Below are positions 33,698-40,647 of a DNA stretch of 64,000 bases, in pieces; position 1 is the first letter of the stretch; each line of letters starts with the position of its first letter. A program made the position numbers and the translations under genes. The notes below the pieces were generated by a model. The model had not been told where the DNA came from and did no database searches. It worked only from the letters and a program-made list of their open reading frames with translations. The stretch lies in contig NZ_RBIE01000001.1 of assembly GCF_003633715.1 (NCBI RefSeq), positions 434,001-498,000 on the forward strand, given 5' to 3'. The DNA is from Thermovibrio guaymasensis (GTDB lineage Bacteria > Aquificota > Aquificia > Desulfurobacteriales > Desulfurobacteriaceae).

Positions 33698-34270
33698 CTA
33701 TTTTTCTTCTTTTTTCTCTCCTTCAGTTTTCTCTATCTCTCTAACTGCTTTTTCGAGGGCTTTTGATAAGTAATAGCCGGATAGGAGCTCCAGTCCCCAT
33801 ACCAAAACTGTAGGAATAGAGGCACCGAGTGTTAGGGCTTCTACAACCGGTCCGATAACGAGAGATGAAATTATGTTGAGCTCAAACATGAGGGCAAAGA
33901 GGAAAAAGAGGAAGAAACCTAAGTAGTAAGCATACTTAAAGGGTTCAAGGGAGCTCCTCCAAATTGCAAGTAGAGCCGCTACGCTCAATTCCTCAAGTCC
34001 TCTGAGCTTAGCCTCTTGGGGGCTCTGGGCAACCTTTTTAGCTACTTCTTCCTTCTCAACCTCCTCTCCCTCAACGAAGGAGCTTGCTAAGTTTGCAATC
34101 TGGCCGAATCCAAAAATCAGCCTATTTGCAAAGAGCCAAAAACCTAAAAGGCCAAGGACGAAGGCTGCAGCCTCAGGATTTGAAGCTACTGTAACTGCTA
34201 GTACAAATAGCCCCAGAGCTATTGAAAGGATAAATAGCGTTAGGGCTATCCACCAAACTACTCTCTCCAT
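33698..34270 (-). CDS. Membrane protein, last gene of the prefoldin/RAMP operon
   Basis: 190 residues with spans near 5-28 and 35-55, a charged cytosolic-type loop (about 65-95), two further spans (about 112-135 and 138-165) and a Lys/Glu-rich tail. No family is recognised. Its ATG overlaps the stop of the preceding gene (TAATG), with GGAGG 6 bases upstream. The four-span layout with charged loop and tail could anchor a cytosolic complex; this is inference from context. Confidence 0.65.
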   Translation of the reverse strand: MERVVWWIALTLFILSIALGLFVLAVTVASNPEAAAFVLGLLGFWLFANRLIFGFGQIANLASSFVEGEEVEKEEVAKKVAQSPQEAKLRGLEELSVAALLAIWRSSLEPFKYAYYLGFFLFFLFALMFELNIISSLVIGPVVEALTLGASIPTVLVWGLELLSGYYLSKALEKAVREIEKTEGEKKEEK

Positions 34271-34767
34271 TACTTACCTCCCTCCTTCCCGTTCTTGACC
34301 TCCTTTTTGTTCTCACCCTTTACACCCATAGTAAAGGGGTGGATTACGCTGTATAGGTCCTTTGAGAGTGGATGGACGTAGGTAAACGTGGCAAGTACCG
34401 CATCTCCAACGTGAAGTTTTTCAGTTCCCGCCTTAAGCTTTAGCTCAACCGTTGTTACTACCCCTGGAGGTAAGACTACGTGGACTGGAATGTGGGAAAC
34501 GACGTAACCTTTTTCCTTACTCTCACTTCCCGGAGTAAAGACAAAAGACTCTTCAACGACCGTAAGGGGCGTTCCTCCAGGGTTCAGAATAGAGTAAAAG
34601 ATTGAGTGCTTTTCCTTATCGTACTTAGCGTTTAAAACGATAGGTGAGGCTGGAATTGTTGCTATTGCTTTAGCAACTGTTCTCTCCGTAAAGAAAGTTC
34701 CTACTGCCCACCCTAAAAGAAGCATTACAAATCCAACGAGCGTTAGTATCGCTGCAGGTTTTCTCAT
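34270..34767 (-). CDS. Single-span protein with exported beta-rich domain
   Basis: 165 residues: one N-terminal span (about 7-25) with Arg-Lys before it, so the rest probably faces the periplasm. The body has alternating hydrophobic strands (PIVLNAKYD, LTVVEESFVF, VVTTVELKL, AVLATFTYVH), suggesting an immunoglobulin-like beta sandwich, and a Lys/Glu/Gly tail. No family is recognised. ATG 34767 has GGAGGG upstream and lies after a hairpin. It is translationally coupled to the four-span protein. Confidence 0.6.
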   Translation of the reverse strand: MRKPAAILTLVGFVMLLLGWAVGTFFTERTVAKAIATIPASPIVLNAKYDKEKHSIFYSILNPGGTPLTVVEESFVFTPGSESKEKGYVVSHIPVHVVLPPGVVTTVELKLKAGTEKLHVGDAVLATFTYVHPLSKDLYSVIHPFTMGVKGENKKEVKNGKEGGK

Positions 34768-34793
34768 TTCTCCCTCCTGGTTTTAAAGTTTAA

Positions 34794-34815
34794 GGGGGAG
34801 GTTTACTCCTCCCCC
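34794..34815 (-). terminator. Intra-operon hairpin before the two membrane genes
   Basis: GGGGGAGG-AGTAAA-CCTCCCCC on the minus strand, 8 bp perfect, including the stop of the 51-residue gene. What follows is TTAAACTTTAAAA rather than a pure U-tract, so partial termination or mRNA protection is more likely than a full stop. Confidence 0.45.
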
Positions 34816-34958
34816 TCTTCTTCTCTCTCTAGTAGTTTTAAGGCTTCTTCTTTACTCACTTCAACCATTAGGTTGCCGAATCTGTAGTAGATTTTCCGCC
34901 CTTCAGGTAGGTTTTTGAGGAACTCTGCCACTTCCTCCTTACTTTTCCTCTCCTTCAT
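34803..34958 (-). CDS. 51-residue mini prefoldin-beta-like protein
   Basis: A short gene overlapping the tail of the prefoldin-alpha gene by 20 bases, with GGAGG 6 bases before ATG 34958. Its middle, GRKIYYRFGNLMVEVSKEEA, resembles the central beta-hairpin of prefoldin beta (pattern vYk..Gnllv.v.ke.a), flanked only by a helix of about 15 residues on each side. Ordinary prefoldin beta is about 115-120 residues with long coiled coils, so this is a drastically shortened form. The alpha partner just upstream makes a two-component complex plausible. The similarity is by eye and needs profile support. Confidence 0.6.
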   Translation of the reverse strand: MKERKSKEEVAEFLKNLPEGRKIYYRFGNLMVEVSKEEALKLLEREEEGEE

Positions 34959-35397
34959 TCTTCTCCTCCCCTCCGGCCTCCGCGTGGCCGTGTTCCCTTA
35001 TTTTCTGGCTGAGCTCCTCAACCCTTGCGTAGAGCTCAACCATGGCCTTTTCAAGGGCTTCCCTTAGGGCAAGGACTGCAACAATTTCCTTCTCTATCTG
35101 CTGGATTGCTTCGTCAAAGGGGAGTTCCACACTGATTCCGCTTCCAATGTTGATTACAATCTTGTCAACCTCTTCAAGCTTTGCTCCGACCTGTGCTATC
35201 CTTCCAACAGGGAGGAGAACTTCCTTACCTGCCCCAAGGTCCTTTAAGTTCTTAAGGGTTGTGATTGTTGACCTGTACTCGGAGATGAGTACGTCAAGCT
35301 GGGCAATTTCAACCCTTAGGGCCTCAATTTGGGCAATGATGCTCCTGAGTTGCCTCGTTAAGTTTGCCATCTTCTTCTCATCCCTCTTTACTGCCAT
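34939..35397 (-). CDS. Prefoldin alpha-subunit homologue
   Basis: 152 residues with two long coiled-coil helices (about 10-48 and 95-135) separated by beta-hairpin sequence: KEVLLPVGRIAQVGAKLEEV and KIVINIGSGISVELPFDEAI, the hallmark of archaeal prefoldin alpha (GimC). Prefoldin is an archaeal/eukaryotic co-chaperone and uncommon in bacteria. A His/Glu/Gly-rich tail is extra. AGGAGG lies 6 bases before ATG 35397. It is followed by an overlapping mini-beta gene and preceded by a RAMP-like gene in the same operon. Whether it serves protein folding or scaffolds the neighbours is unknown. Confidence 0.75.
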   Translation of the reverse strand: MAVKRDEKKMANLTRQLRSIIAQIEALRVEIAQLDVLISEYRSTITTLKNLKDLGAGKEVLLPVGRIAQVGAKLEEVDKIVINIGSGISVELPFDEAIQQIEKEIVAVLALREALEKAMVELYARVEELSQKIREHGHAEAGGEEKNEGEEK

Positions 35398-35419
35398 GGT
35401 ACACCTCCTTTATACGGTT

Positions 35420-36139
35420 TTATAGTTTTGCTTCACACCAGCCCGTTGTACACCTCTCCCTTGGAAGGTAGATTACTTTCGTAGGTCTTATATCTACCTT
35501 CAGCTCCTCCATTAGAGCGTTCCTTACTTCCTTAATCCTCCAGAAGAAGAGGAGATGCCCCTTGAACTTAACTTCGGTCCACATACCTATTCTCAGGGGA
35601 ATCTCCCACTTTTTCATGTCGTTAAGTAGAGGTTTGTAGAAGGTTTCAACTAAAGGGTGGTCTTTGAGCATTCCCATCTCCATTCTTACTAGAGCTTCGC
35701 AGAAGGAGTGGCCTGCCGCCTTTAACTTCTCAAGGTATGGTGAGGAGATGGGAAGTTCTACAACTCCCTTAAAGACTTCAACTTTAAAGCTTTCTTCATC
35801 TTCCCACTTCTTTAAGTTAAAAACCTCTGCTCTAGTTTCGTAAACTTCTCCATTTGAAAGGTCAAGCCTTTCTGGGATTTCAAGGCCGTTTAAGACCGGG
35901 TACTTATCAAGGATTATCTCCTTTATCCTATCAATTACCTCACTTGGTTTTAATCCCTTCTTAAGGAGGTAGGCCTTTACCCTATTTTCAATATCCTTAT
36001 CCTTCTTTATGTAGTAGTAGATTACAGCACTGGTTATCGCTTCCCTTATAGAGTTTCCGGGGAGGAAGGGTCTGCCCGCCTCGTCCCGGGGAAAACCTTT
36101 TCTGCTGAAAATTACCGGAGTCCAGGTTAAGAGCTCCAT
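35420..36139 (-). CDS. RAMP-superfamily-like protein (Csm5-like), without CRISPR context
   Basis: 239 residues. Near the start, DEAGRPFLPGNSIREAIT matches the RAMP pattern in which a grP.iPGsSikGaiR segment follows the first strand; LTWTPVIFS would be that strand. The C-terminus (TKVIYLPRERCTTGWCEAKL) recalls the Csm5 ending with an Arg-rich segment and GW. Glycine content elsewhere is low, so it is divergent. No cas10, csm, cmr or array is in the window. It lies between an unknown gene and prefoldin alpha. The call rests on motif recognition only; another ferredoxin-like fold is possible. Confidence 0.45.
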   Translation of the reverse strand: MELLTWTPVIFSRKGFPRDEAGRPFLPGNSIREAITSAVIYYYIKKDKDIENRVKAYLLKKGLKPSEVIDRIKEIILDKYPVLNGLEIPERLDLSNGEVYETRAEVFNLKKWEDEESFKVEVFKGVVELPISSPYLEKLKAAGHSFCEALVRMEMGMLKDHPLVETFYKPLLNDMKKWEIPLRIGMWTEVKFKGHLLFFWRIKEVRNALMEELKVDIRPTKVIYLPRERCTTGWCEAKL

Positions 36140-36149
36140 CTCTCTCCTC

Positions 36150-36842
36150 CTACTTAAAGGCTGCCAATATCTTGTCTGCTTTTTCTGCTATGTCTATTTC
36201 AAAGAGGGCGATGGTAGGTAGCAACCAGGAAACTCTGAACCTAGCGTCTCCGTCCTTGTTTTCCCCGAAGTAGGCAAGGGCTACCCTTCCAAAGCCTGCA
36301 TCTTTTTCAACTTTCTTTGCTTCTCTCAAAAAGCGCCTTGCAACGTTGGGGAGTTTCTCAAAGGGATAGGGTTTACCTTCCTGTCCCCTCTGTTTTACGA
36401 GTTCTGTTGCAGTTCCAACGTTCCTTAAGGCCTCAATTAAGTGGTGGAGTCTGTGCTTCTTAAAGTAGGCAAGGAGTAAAGAAGCAGCTGGAAGCCTTAA
36501 AATCTCTATGTTGTTCTCACCTTCTCTCAGCTCTCCCACAAGGTAAGCCCTTCCGTTTTCCATCTCAATATGGGCAAAGAGCTTTTTATTCTTTGGGAGT
36601 TCCTCAAGTATTTCGCTTACTTCGTACTGAACTCCCTCCTCCTCGTATACGTCTCCCTTCTTCCTCTTTCCGTACTCTGCTACGAAAAACGTTTCCTCAC
36701 CGCCTTTTTTACCAAGAATCAGGTCAAGCCCCCACCTCTTGAGGGACTTGAACTTAAACTCCCTCTCCTTTTCAGGCTGTCCTAGGGTCTCAAACACCAG
36801 TGTATTTAAAGCCTGTATTTCTCTCAGCTCCATTAAGTTCAT
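36150..36842 (-). CDS. Unknown protein, first gene of the prefoldin/RAMP operon
   Basis: 230 residues, soluble, mixed alpha/beta with charged segments. The middle (about 85-125) has strand-like [15 protein letters not shown] and [16 protein letters not shown]; the C-terminal part has a basic helix [18 protein letters not shown] do not recognise a family. I start at the second of two adjacent ATGs (36842), 5 bases after AGGAGG. It follows a near-perfect promoter by some 30 bases and precedes the RAMP-like gene by 10, so it is expressed with the whole set. Confidence 0.65.
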   Translation of the reverse strand: MNLMELREIQALNTLVFETLGQPEKEREFKFKSLKRWGLDLILGKKGGEETFFVAEYGKRKKGDVYEEEGVQYEVSEILEELPKNKKLFAHIEMENGRAYLVGELREGENNIEILRLPAASLLLAYFKKHRLHHLIEALRNVGTATELVKQRGQEGKPYPFEKLPNVARRFLREAKKVEKDAGFGRVALAYFGENKDGDARFRVSWLLPTIALFEIDIAEKADKILAAFK

Positions 36843-36878
36843 CATTTCCTCCTTTTAAATTTCTTGCTTCTAATACTA

Positions 36879-36907
36879 AATATAGGTTATCTAAAACTAA
36901 TTGTCAA
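36879..36907 (-). promoter_or_regulatory. Near-consensus sigma-70 promoter of the prefoldin/RAMP operon
   Basis: On the minus strand TTGACA (36902-36907), 17-base spacer, TATATT (36879-36884), in an AT-rich region. It is one of the two best promoters in the window, so the operon is probably well expressed under normal growth. Confidence 0.85.
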
Positions 36908-37025
36908 TTAATCTAAAATAATTCTTTATGTTTTTGCAAGAACAAAGTGAAGTTCTGCTTTGGTTGTACGCTTTGATCAGAGAGGGTGTAAAATTTCAAT
37001 TGTTTAAGTTTTTCTTGGAGGGTTT

Positions 37026-38438
37026 ATGTCTACCTGTTTTAACTACCACGTAAAAACCGCCCATACTCTTGAGAGTTTGAGGAAACCCCACTTCCTTGAC
37101 TGGAGCAACTACCCGAGTCCCTTTAAGGTTTACCCTGAAGTTAGGAAGTTTAAGCTCTTACCTTTTAAAGGGTTTACAGGGGAGACCGTAGATACGCTCT
37201 ACAGGCTTTGCAATGAGGCTGCAGCTGAAGAAATTGACTTTCAGGAGCTTTCCAATCTTTGCTTTTCAATGAACGGAATTACGAAGGTTGAAAACTTTCA
37301 CGGAGAGCCTTTCGGCTTTAGGGCTACTCCTTCTGCCGGAGCTCTATACCCCTTTGAGCTCTACCTGTTTGTTGAGAGGCTTTCTGAAGTTCCAGACGGG
37401 ATTTACCACTATCAGCCTTTAGACCACTCTTTGGAGCTCCTTTTAGAGGGGAACTACAGGGAGGCCTTTGAGAATGCCCTCTGTTGTCAAATACCCGGAA
37501 ACTTCGTCGCTTTAGTATCAACCATTTATGGAAGGAGCGTCTGGAAGTACAGGGCAAGGGCTTACCGCTACTGCCTCCTTGATTCTGGCCATATGGTCTC
37601 TAACGGTGTTGCCTACCTTCGCTCTATAGGTGTTGAAGGAACCGCACTCTCCCTCTTCAGGGACGACTCTGTTAACTCCCTTTTAGGCCTTGACGGAGAG
37701 AACGAGTTTGTCCTCTGTGCCCTTTTACCCGGTAAACCACCCCTGTACTTGGGAGATGAAGTCATTCTAACTTCTTCCTTTCCTAAGTCAATTCCAGTTT
37801 TAAGAAAGCCTGTCTATGAACCTGAAATAGTTAACGCCCACCTTGACGGAAAGATCGATTCCTGCGAGTTCTTTAGACCTTTCCCTGAACCGGTTCAAGG
37901 CATTCCGGAAGCCCACTCCTTACCTCTTTCTCAGACGATTTTAAAGAGGCGTTCAAGGAGGGATTTTACCGGTAGTGAAATGCCCTTTGAGGACTTTAAG
38001 CTGATTTTAGAGTCGTCCCTCCTGTGTTTCCCTTCCGACTGGGGATTCCCAAGGTTAAACTTCTTCGTCCAGGTTAAGAACGTTGAGGGTCTAGAGGACG
38101 GCATCTACACGGTAGTGGATGGGGAACTTGCCCTTTACAGGAGGGGAGATTTCTCAAGGGAAATTTCAGCCCTCTGTCTCTCTCAGCGCTTTATTTCACT
38201 TGCAAACTTTAACGTTATCTTTACTCTTGATTTTGAAGGAGCTTTAAACTGCCGGCAGTATAGGGGAGCTCTCCTTGAAGCAGGAGCTCTCGGAGAGAAC
38301 CTTTACCTCTCTTCAGAGAGCCTAAATCACGGTGCCTGCGGCATAGGTGCCTTTTACGACTTTGACCTTCAAAAGTTCTTGAGTCTTAAGAGAAGCGAAC
38401 TTCCCGTTTACGTCGTATCTGTAGGCGTTTTGACTTGA
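37026..38438 (+). CDS. SagB-type nitroreductase-fold dehydrogenase, duplicated domain
   Basis: 470 residues with two nitroreductase-like halves. The first (about 70-245) has FRATPSAGALYPFELYLF and the region VWKYRARAYRYCLLDSGHM, signatures of the SagB/ThcOx group that oxidise azolines with FMN. The second (about 305-470) starts with TILKRRSRRDFTG and has GALLEAGALGENLYL. SagB-like enzymes sit in thiazole/oxazole peptide clusters, but no cyclodehydratase or precursor peptide is seen here. GGAGG precedes ATG 37026. The actual substrate is unknown. Confidence 0.85.
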   Translation: MSTCFNYHVKTAHTLESLRKPHFLDWSNYPSPFKVYPEVRKFKLLPFKGFTGETVDTLYRLCNEAAAEEIDFQELSNLCFSMNGITKVENFHGEPFGFRATPSAGALYPFELYLFVERLSEVPDGIYHYQPLDHSLELLLEGNYREAFENALCCQIPGNFVALVSTIYGRSVWKYRARAYRYCLLDSGHMVSNGVAYLRSIGVEGTALSLFRDDSVNSLLGLDGENEFVLCALLPGKPPLYLGDEVILTSSFPKSIPVLRKPVYEPEIVNAHLDGKIDSCEFFRPFPEPVQGIPEAHSLPLSQTILKRRSRRDFTGSEMPFEDFKLILESSLLCFPSDWGFPRLNFFVQVKNVEGLEDGIYTVVDGELALYRRGDFSREISALCLSQRFISLANFNVIFTLDFEGALNCRQYRGALLEAGALGENLYLSSESLNHGACGIGAFYDFDLQKFLSLKRSELPVYVVSVGVLT

Positions 38439-38557
38439 AAAAAACTTGCGTTTAGCGTTTTTGCAAATATATTTCTAACTAAGTTATTAACACTACTTAT
38501 ATTGTTCGCCACCGCCTAACTTAGGCAAGTTCAAACCTTAATTAAAGGAGTGCTCCA

Positions 38558-39673
38558 GTGCAGATTCCCGGATTTAGCTCAATAGAAGAGGTGGAGAAGG
38601 CTTTTAACTTTAAAATTCCCAAGGATGAGAAGAAAAGGCTTGAAAAAGTTGTTGAAAGACACCCCATGTTTATTCCAGATTATTACGCAGGCCTTATAGA
38701 CTGGAGTGACCCAAACGATCCAATAAAGAACATAATATTCCCCAGCGTTGATGAGCTTGACGTTTCCGGTTCCTACGATACCAGTGGAGAGAAGGAGAAT
38801 ACAGTTTTAACCGGCCTCCAGCACAAGTACAGGGAGACGGCCCTCCTCCTCGTAACAAACAGGTGTGCCGGTTACTGTCGCCACTGCTTTAGGAAGAGGC
38901 TGGTAGGAATTCCGACGAACGAGACCCTAAAGCTCTTTGATAGGGCCGTTGAGTACATTAAAGAGCACCCTGAGATAACGAACGTCCTTATCTCAGGAGG
39001 AGACCCCCTCGTCCTTCCAACCGACGTTATTGAGTACTTCCTATCAGAACTTTCAAAAATTCCTCACTTAAAGTTTATTAGGTTTGGTAGCAGGGTTCCG
39101 GTTTTCTACCCTATGAGGATTTATGAAGATAGTAAGCTCCTTGAGGTACTCTCTAAGTACTCAACTCCCGAGAGGAGAGTTTACCTAGTAACCCACTTTA
39201 ACCATCCCAATGAGGTAACAAAGGAGGCAAGGAAGGCCGTTGATTCTTTAATTAGGAGCGGTGTTCCCGTAAGTAACCAGACGGTCCTTCTAAAGGGAGT
39301 TAACGACGACCCTGATGTCCTTTCAACTTTGATGAAGGAGATAACTTCAGCTGGGGTTATACCCTACTACGTTTTCCAGTGTAGGCCCGTTAAGAGGGTT
39401 AAGACCCACTTTCAAGTTCCCCTTAAGAAGGGTTATGAGATCGTTGAGAAGGCAAAGCAGAAGCTTGACGGTCATGCGAAGCGCTTTAGGTACATAATGT
39501 CCCACAAAACTGGAAAGATTGAGATTGTTGGAATTATTGGAAATGAGATTTACTTAAAGTACCACCAGTGTAAAGATCCTAAGAAGGTTGGAAAGCTCTT
39601 TAAGAGACTCTTAACTCCCCATGCAGGCTGGCTTGATGATTTAAAACCTGTTAAAGAGGAGGTTCTCGTTTAG
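38558..39673 (+). CDS. KamA-family radical SAM aminomutase
   Basis: 371 residues. The radical SAM cluster motif is TNRCAGYCRHCF (Cys103, 107, 110). Upstream is HPMFIPDYYAGLIDW, and ISGGDPLVLP follows, as in lysine and glutamate 2,3-aminomutases. The likely PLP lysine is in KTGKIEIVG near residue 315. It may make a beta-amino acid (for example as a compatible solute) or modify a protein lysine; which one cannot be told. AAGGAG precedes GTG 38558 by 7 bases. Its 3' end overlaps the convergent folK by 23 bases. The 119-base upstream gap holds CCTAACTTAGG at about 38516. Confidence 0.88.
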   Translation: MQIPGFSSIEEVEKAFNFKIPKDEKKRLEKVVERHPMFIPDYYAGLIDWSDPNDPIKNIIFPSVDELDVSGSYDTSGEKENTVLTGLQHKYRETALLLVTNRCAGYCRHCFRKRLVGIPTNETLKLFDRAVEYIKEHPEITNVLISGGDPLVLPTDVIEYFLSELSKIPHLKFIRFGSRVPVFYPMRIYEDSKLLEVLSKYSTPERRVYLVTHFNHPNEVTKEARKAVDSLIRSGVPVSNQTVLLKGVNDDPDVLSTLMKEITSAGVIPYYVFQCRPVKRVKTHFQVPLKKGYEIVEKAKQKLDGHAKRFRYIMSHKTGKIEIVGIIGNEIYLKYHQCKDPKKVGKLFKRLLTPHAGWLDDLKPVKEEVLV

Positions 39674-40061
39674 TTAATTCTTTATAAATTCTCCTAAAAA
39701 ACTCCCTCTCCCTTAGGCCTGGGTGGGGGAGTTTTAGTTTTTCTGTATCCACTGTTAAATTTCCCCACGTAGCTATATCTACATCTATAACTCTCGGTCC
39801 CCACCTGTAGGTAGGATATCTACCAGCCCTTTTCTCTATCCACTTTAAAAGATTTAGGAGCTCAAAGGGCGGATGATAAGTTTCAACCAAGACTCCCTTA
39901 TTTAAAAAGGGGGGTTGCTCTTTAATGCCAAAAGGGGGAGTTTGAATGAGGGAGCTCTCCTTTAAGACGTTTCCTACAAACTTCTTTATTAAGTCAATTG
40001 CCCTTTCTATGTTCTCTTTCCTGTTTCCTAAGTTACTTCCCAGTATTAAAACCGCCTTCAA
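39651..40061 (-). CDS. folK: 2-amino-4-hydroxy-6-hydroxymethyldihydropteridine pyrophosphokinase
   Basis: Folate pathway kinase moving pyrophosphate from ATP to the pterin. The N-terminus VLILGSNLGNRKENI, the middle LLKWIEKRAGR, and the signature RWGPRVIDVDIATWG with its metal-binding aspartates, then LPHPGLREREF, are all present. At 136 residues it is on the short side but complete. TTG 40061 has GGGGGA upstream. It lies 10 bases after pncC and shares that promoter. Confidence 0.94.
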   Translation of the reverse strand: MKAVLILGSNLGNRKENIERAIDLIKKFVGNVLKESSLIQTPPFGIKEQPPFLNKGVLVETYHPPFELLNLLKWIEKRAGRYPTYRWGPRVIDVDIATWGNLTVDTEKLKLPHPGLREREFFRRIYKELTKREPPL

Positions 40062-40071
40062 AGGTTCCCCC

Positions 40072-40569
40072 TTAGAGCTCCTCCTTCAACATTTTCGTTA
40101 GAAGTTGAATTGCCTTTTTGGCTGCCTTTCTCCTTATTGCGTTCCTCCTCTTTACCGGGTCTGGGTGCTTATCCTCAAAGATAAACTTGAATACCTCTAC
40201 CCTGTCCTTAACCGAAACTCCTATGAAGGTTAGACCTACCGGCTTCTCAGGGCTCCCTCCAGAGGGACCGGCAATACCTGTGGTTGAAACTGCACAATCG
40301 GTTCCGGTGAGCTCCTTTACTCCTAAAACCATCTCCCTTGCAGTTTCCTGACTTACAGCTCCGAACTTTAACAGGGTTTCTGCTCTAACCCCGAGAACCT
40401 TCATCTTTACTCTGTTGTCGTAGGCTACTACTCCTCCCATGAAGTAGCTGGAGCTACCGGGAACATTTACAATCCTTGCAGCGACGAGTCCTCCTGTGCA
40501 GCTTTCTGCAGTTGATACAGTTAGTCCTAGTTTTTCCATTAGCTCTTTTAGTTCAAACTCTACTTTCAT
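40072..40569 (-). CDS. pncC: Nicotinamide-nucleotide amidohydrolase (CinA C-terminal domain)
   Basis: NMN deamidase recycling nicotinamide mononucleotide to nicotinate mononucleotide. The 165-residue stand-alone domain has the signature TVSTAESCTGGLVAARI near residue 17-33, GVVAYDNRVK, and TGIAGPSGGSPEKPVG. The N-terminal CinA (COG1058) domain is lacking, as in E. coli PncC. It pairs with folK on the minus strand, divergent from hisC. nadB at 49094 also belongs to NAD metabolism but is not linked. Confidence 0.93.
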   Translation of the reverse strand: MKVEFELKELMEKLGLTVSTAESCTGGLVAARIVNVPGSSSYFMGGVVAYDNRVKMKVLGVRAETLLKFGAVSQETAREMVLGVKELTGTDCAVSTTGIAGPSGGSPEKPVGLTFIGVSVKDRVEVFKFIFEDKHPDPVKRRNAIRRKAAKKAIQLLTKMLKEEL

Positions 40570-40589
40570 ATTCCCTCCAGAACCCTATT

Positions 40590-40618
40590 ATTATAAGTCT
40601 ACAATAGTTTTTGTAAGA
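40590..40618 (-). promoter_or_regulatory. Probable pncC-folK promoter
   Basis: On the minus strand a perfect TATAAT (40590-40595) preceded after 17 bases by TCTTAC (40613-40618). The -35 match is weak, so the call rests on the -10 and its position upstream of pncC. Confidence 0.45.
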
Positions 40619-40647
40619 TATTCACTACTCAAAAATTGGAGGTTCCG

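Noticed and set aside
33559-37025. Search for a CRISPR array near the RAMP-like gene
   Set aside because: I read both strands of the intergenic regions and found no direct repeats of 20-40 bases with regular spacing, so no array is reported.
36960-37025. Possible promoter TTGTAC...TAAAAT before the SagB-type gene
   Set aside because: The spacer is 19 bases and the -35 is poor, so I did not list it.
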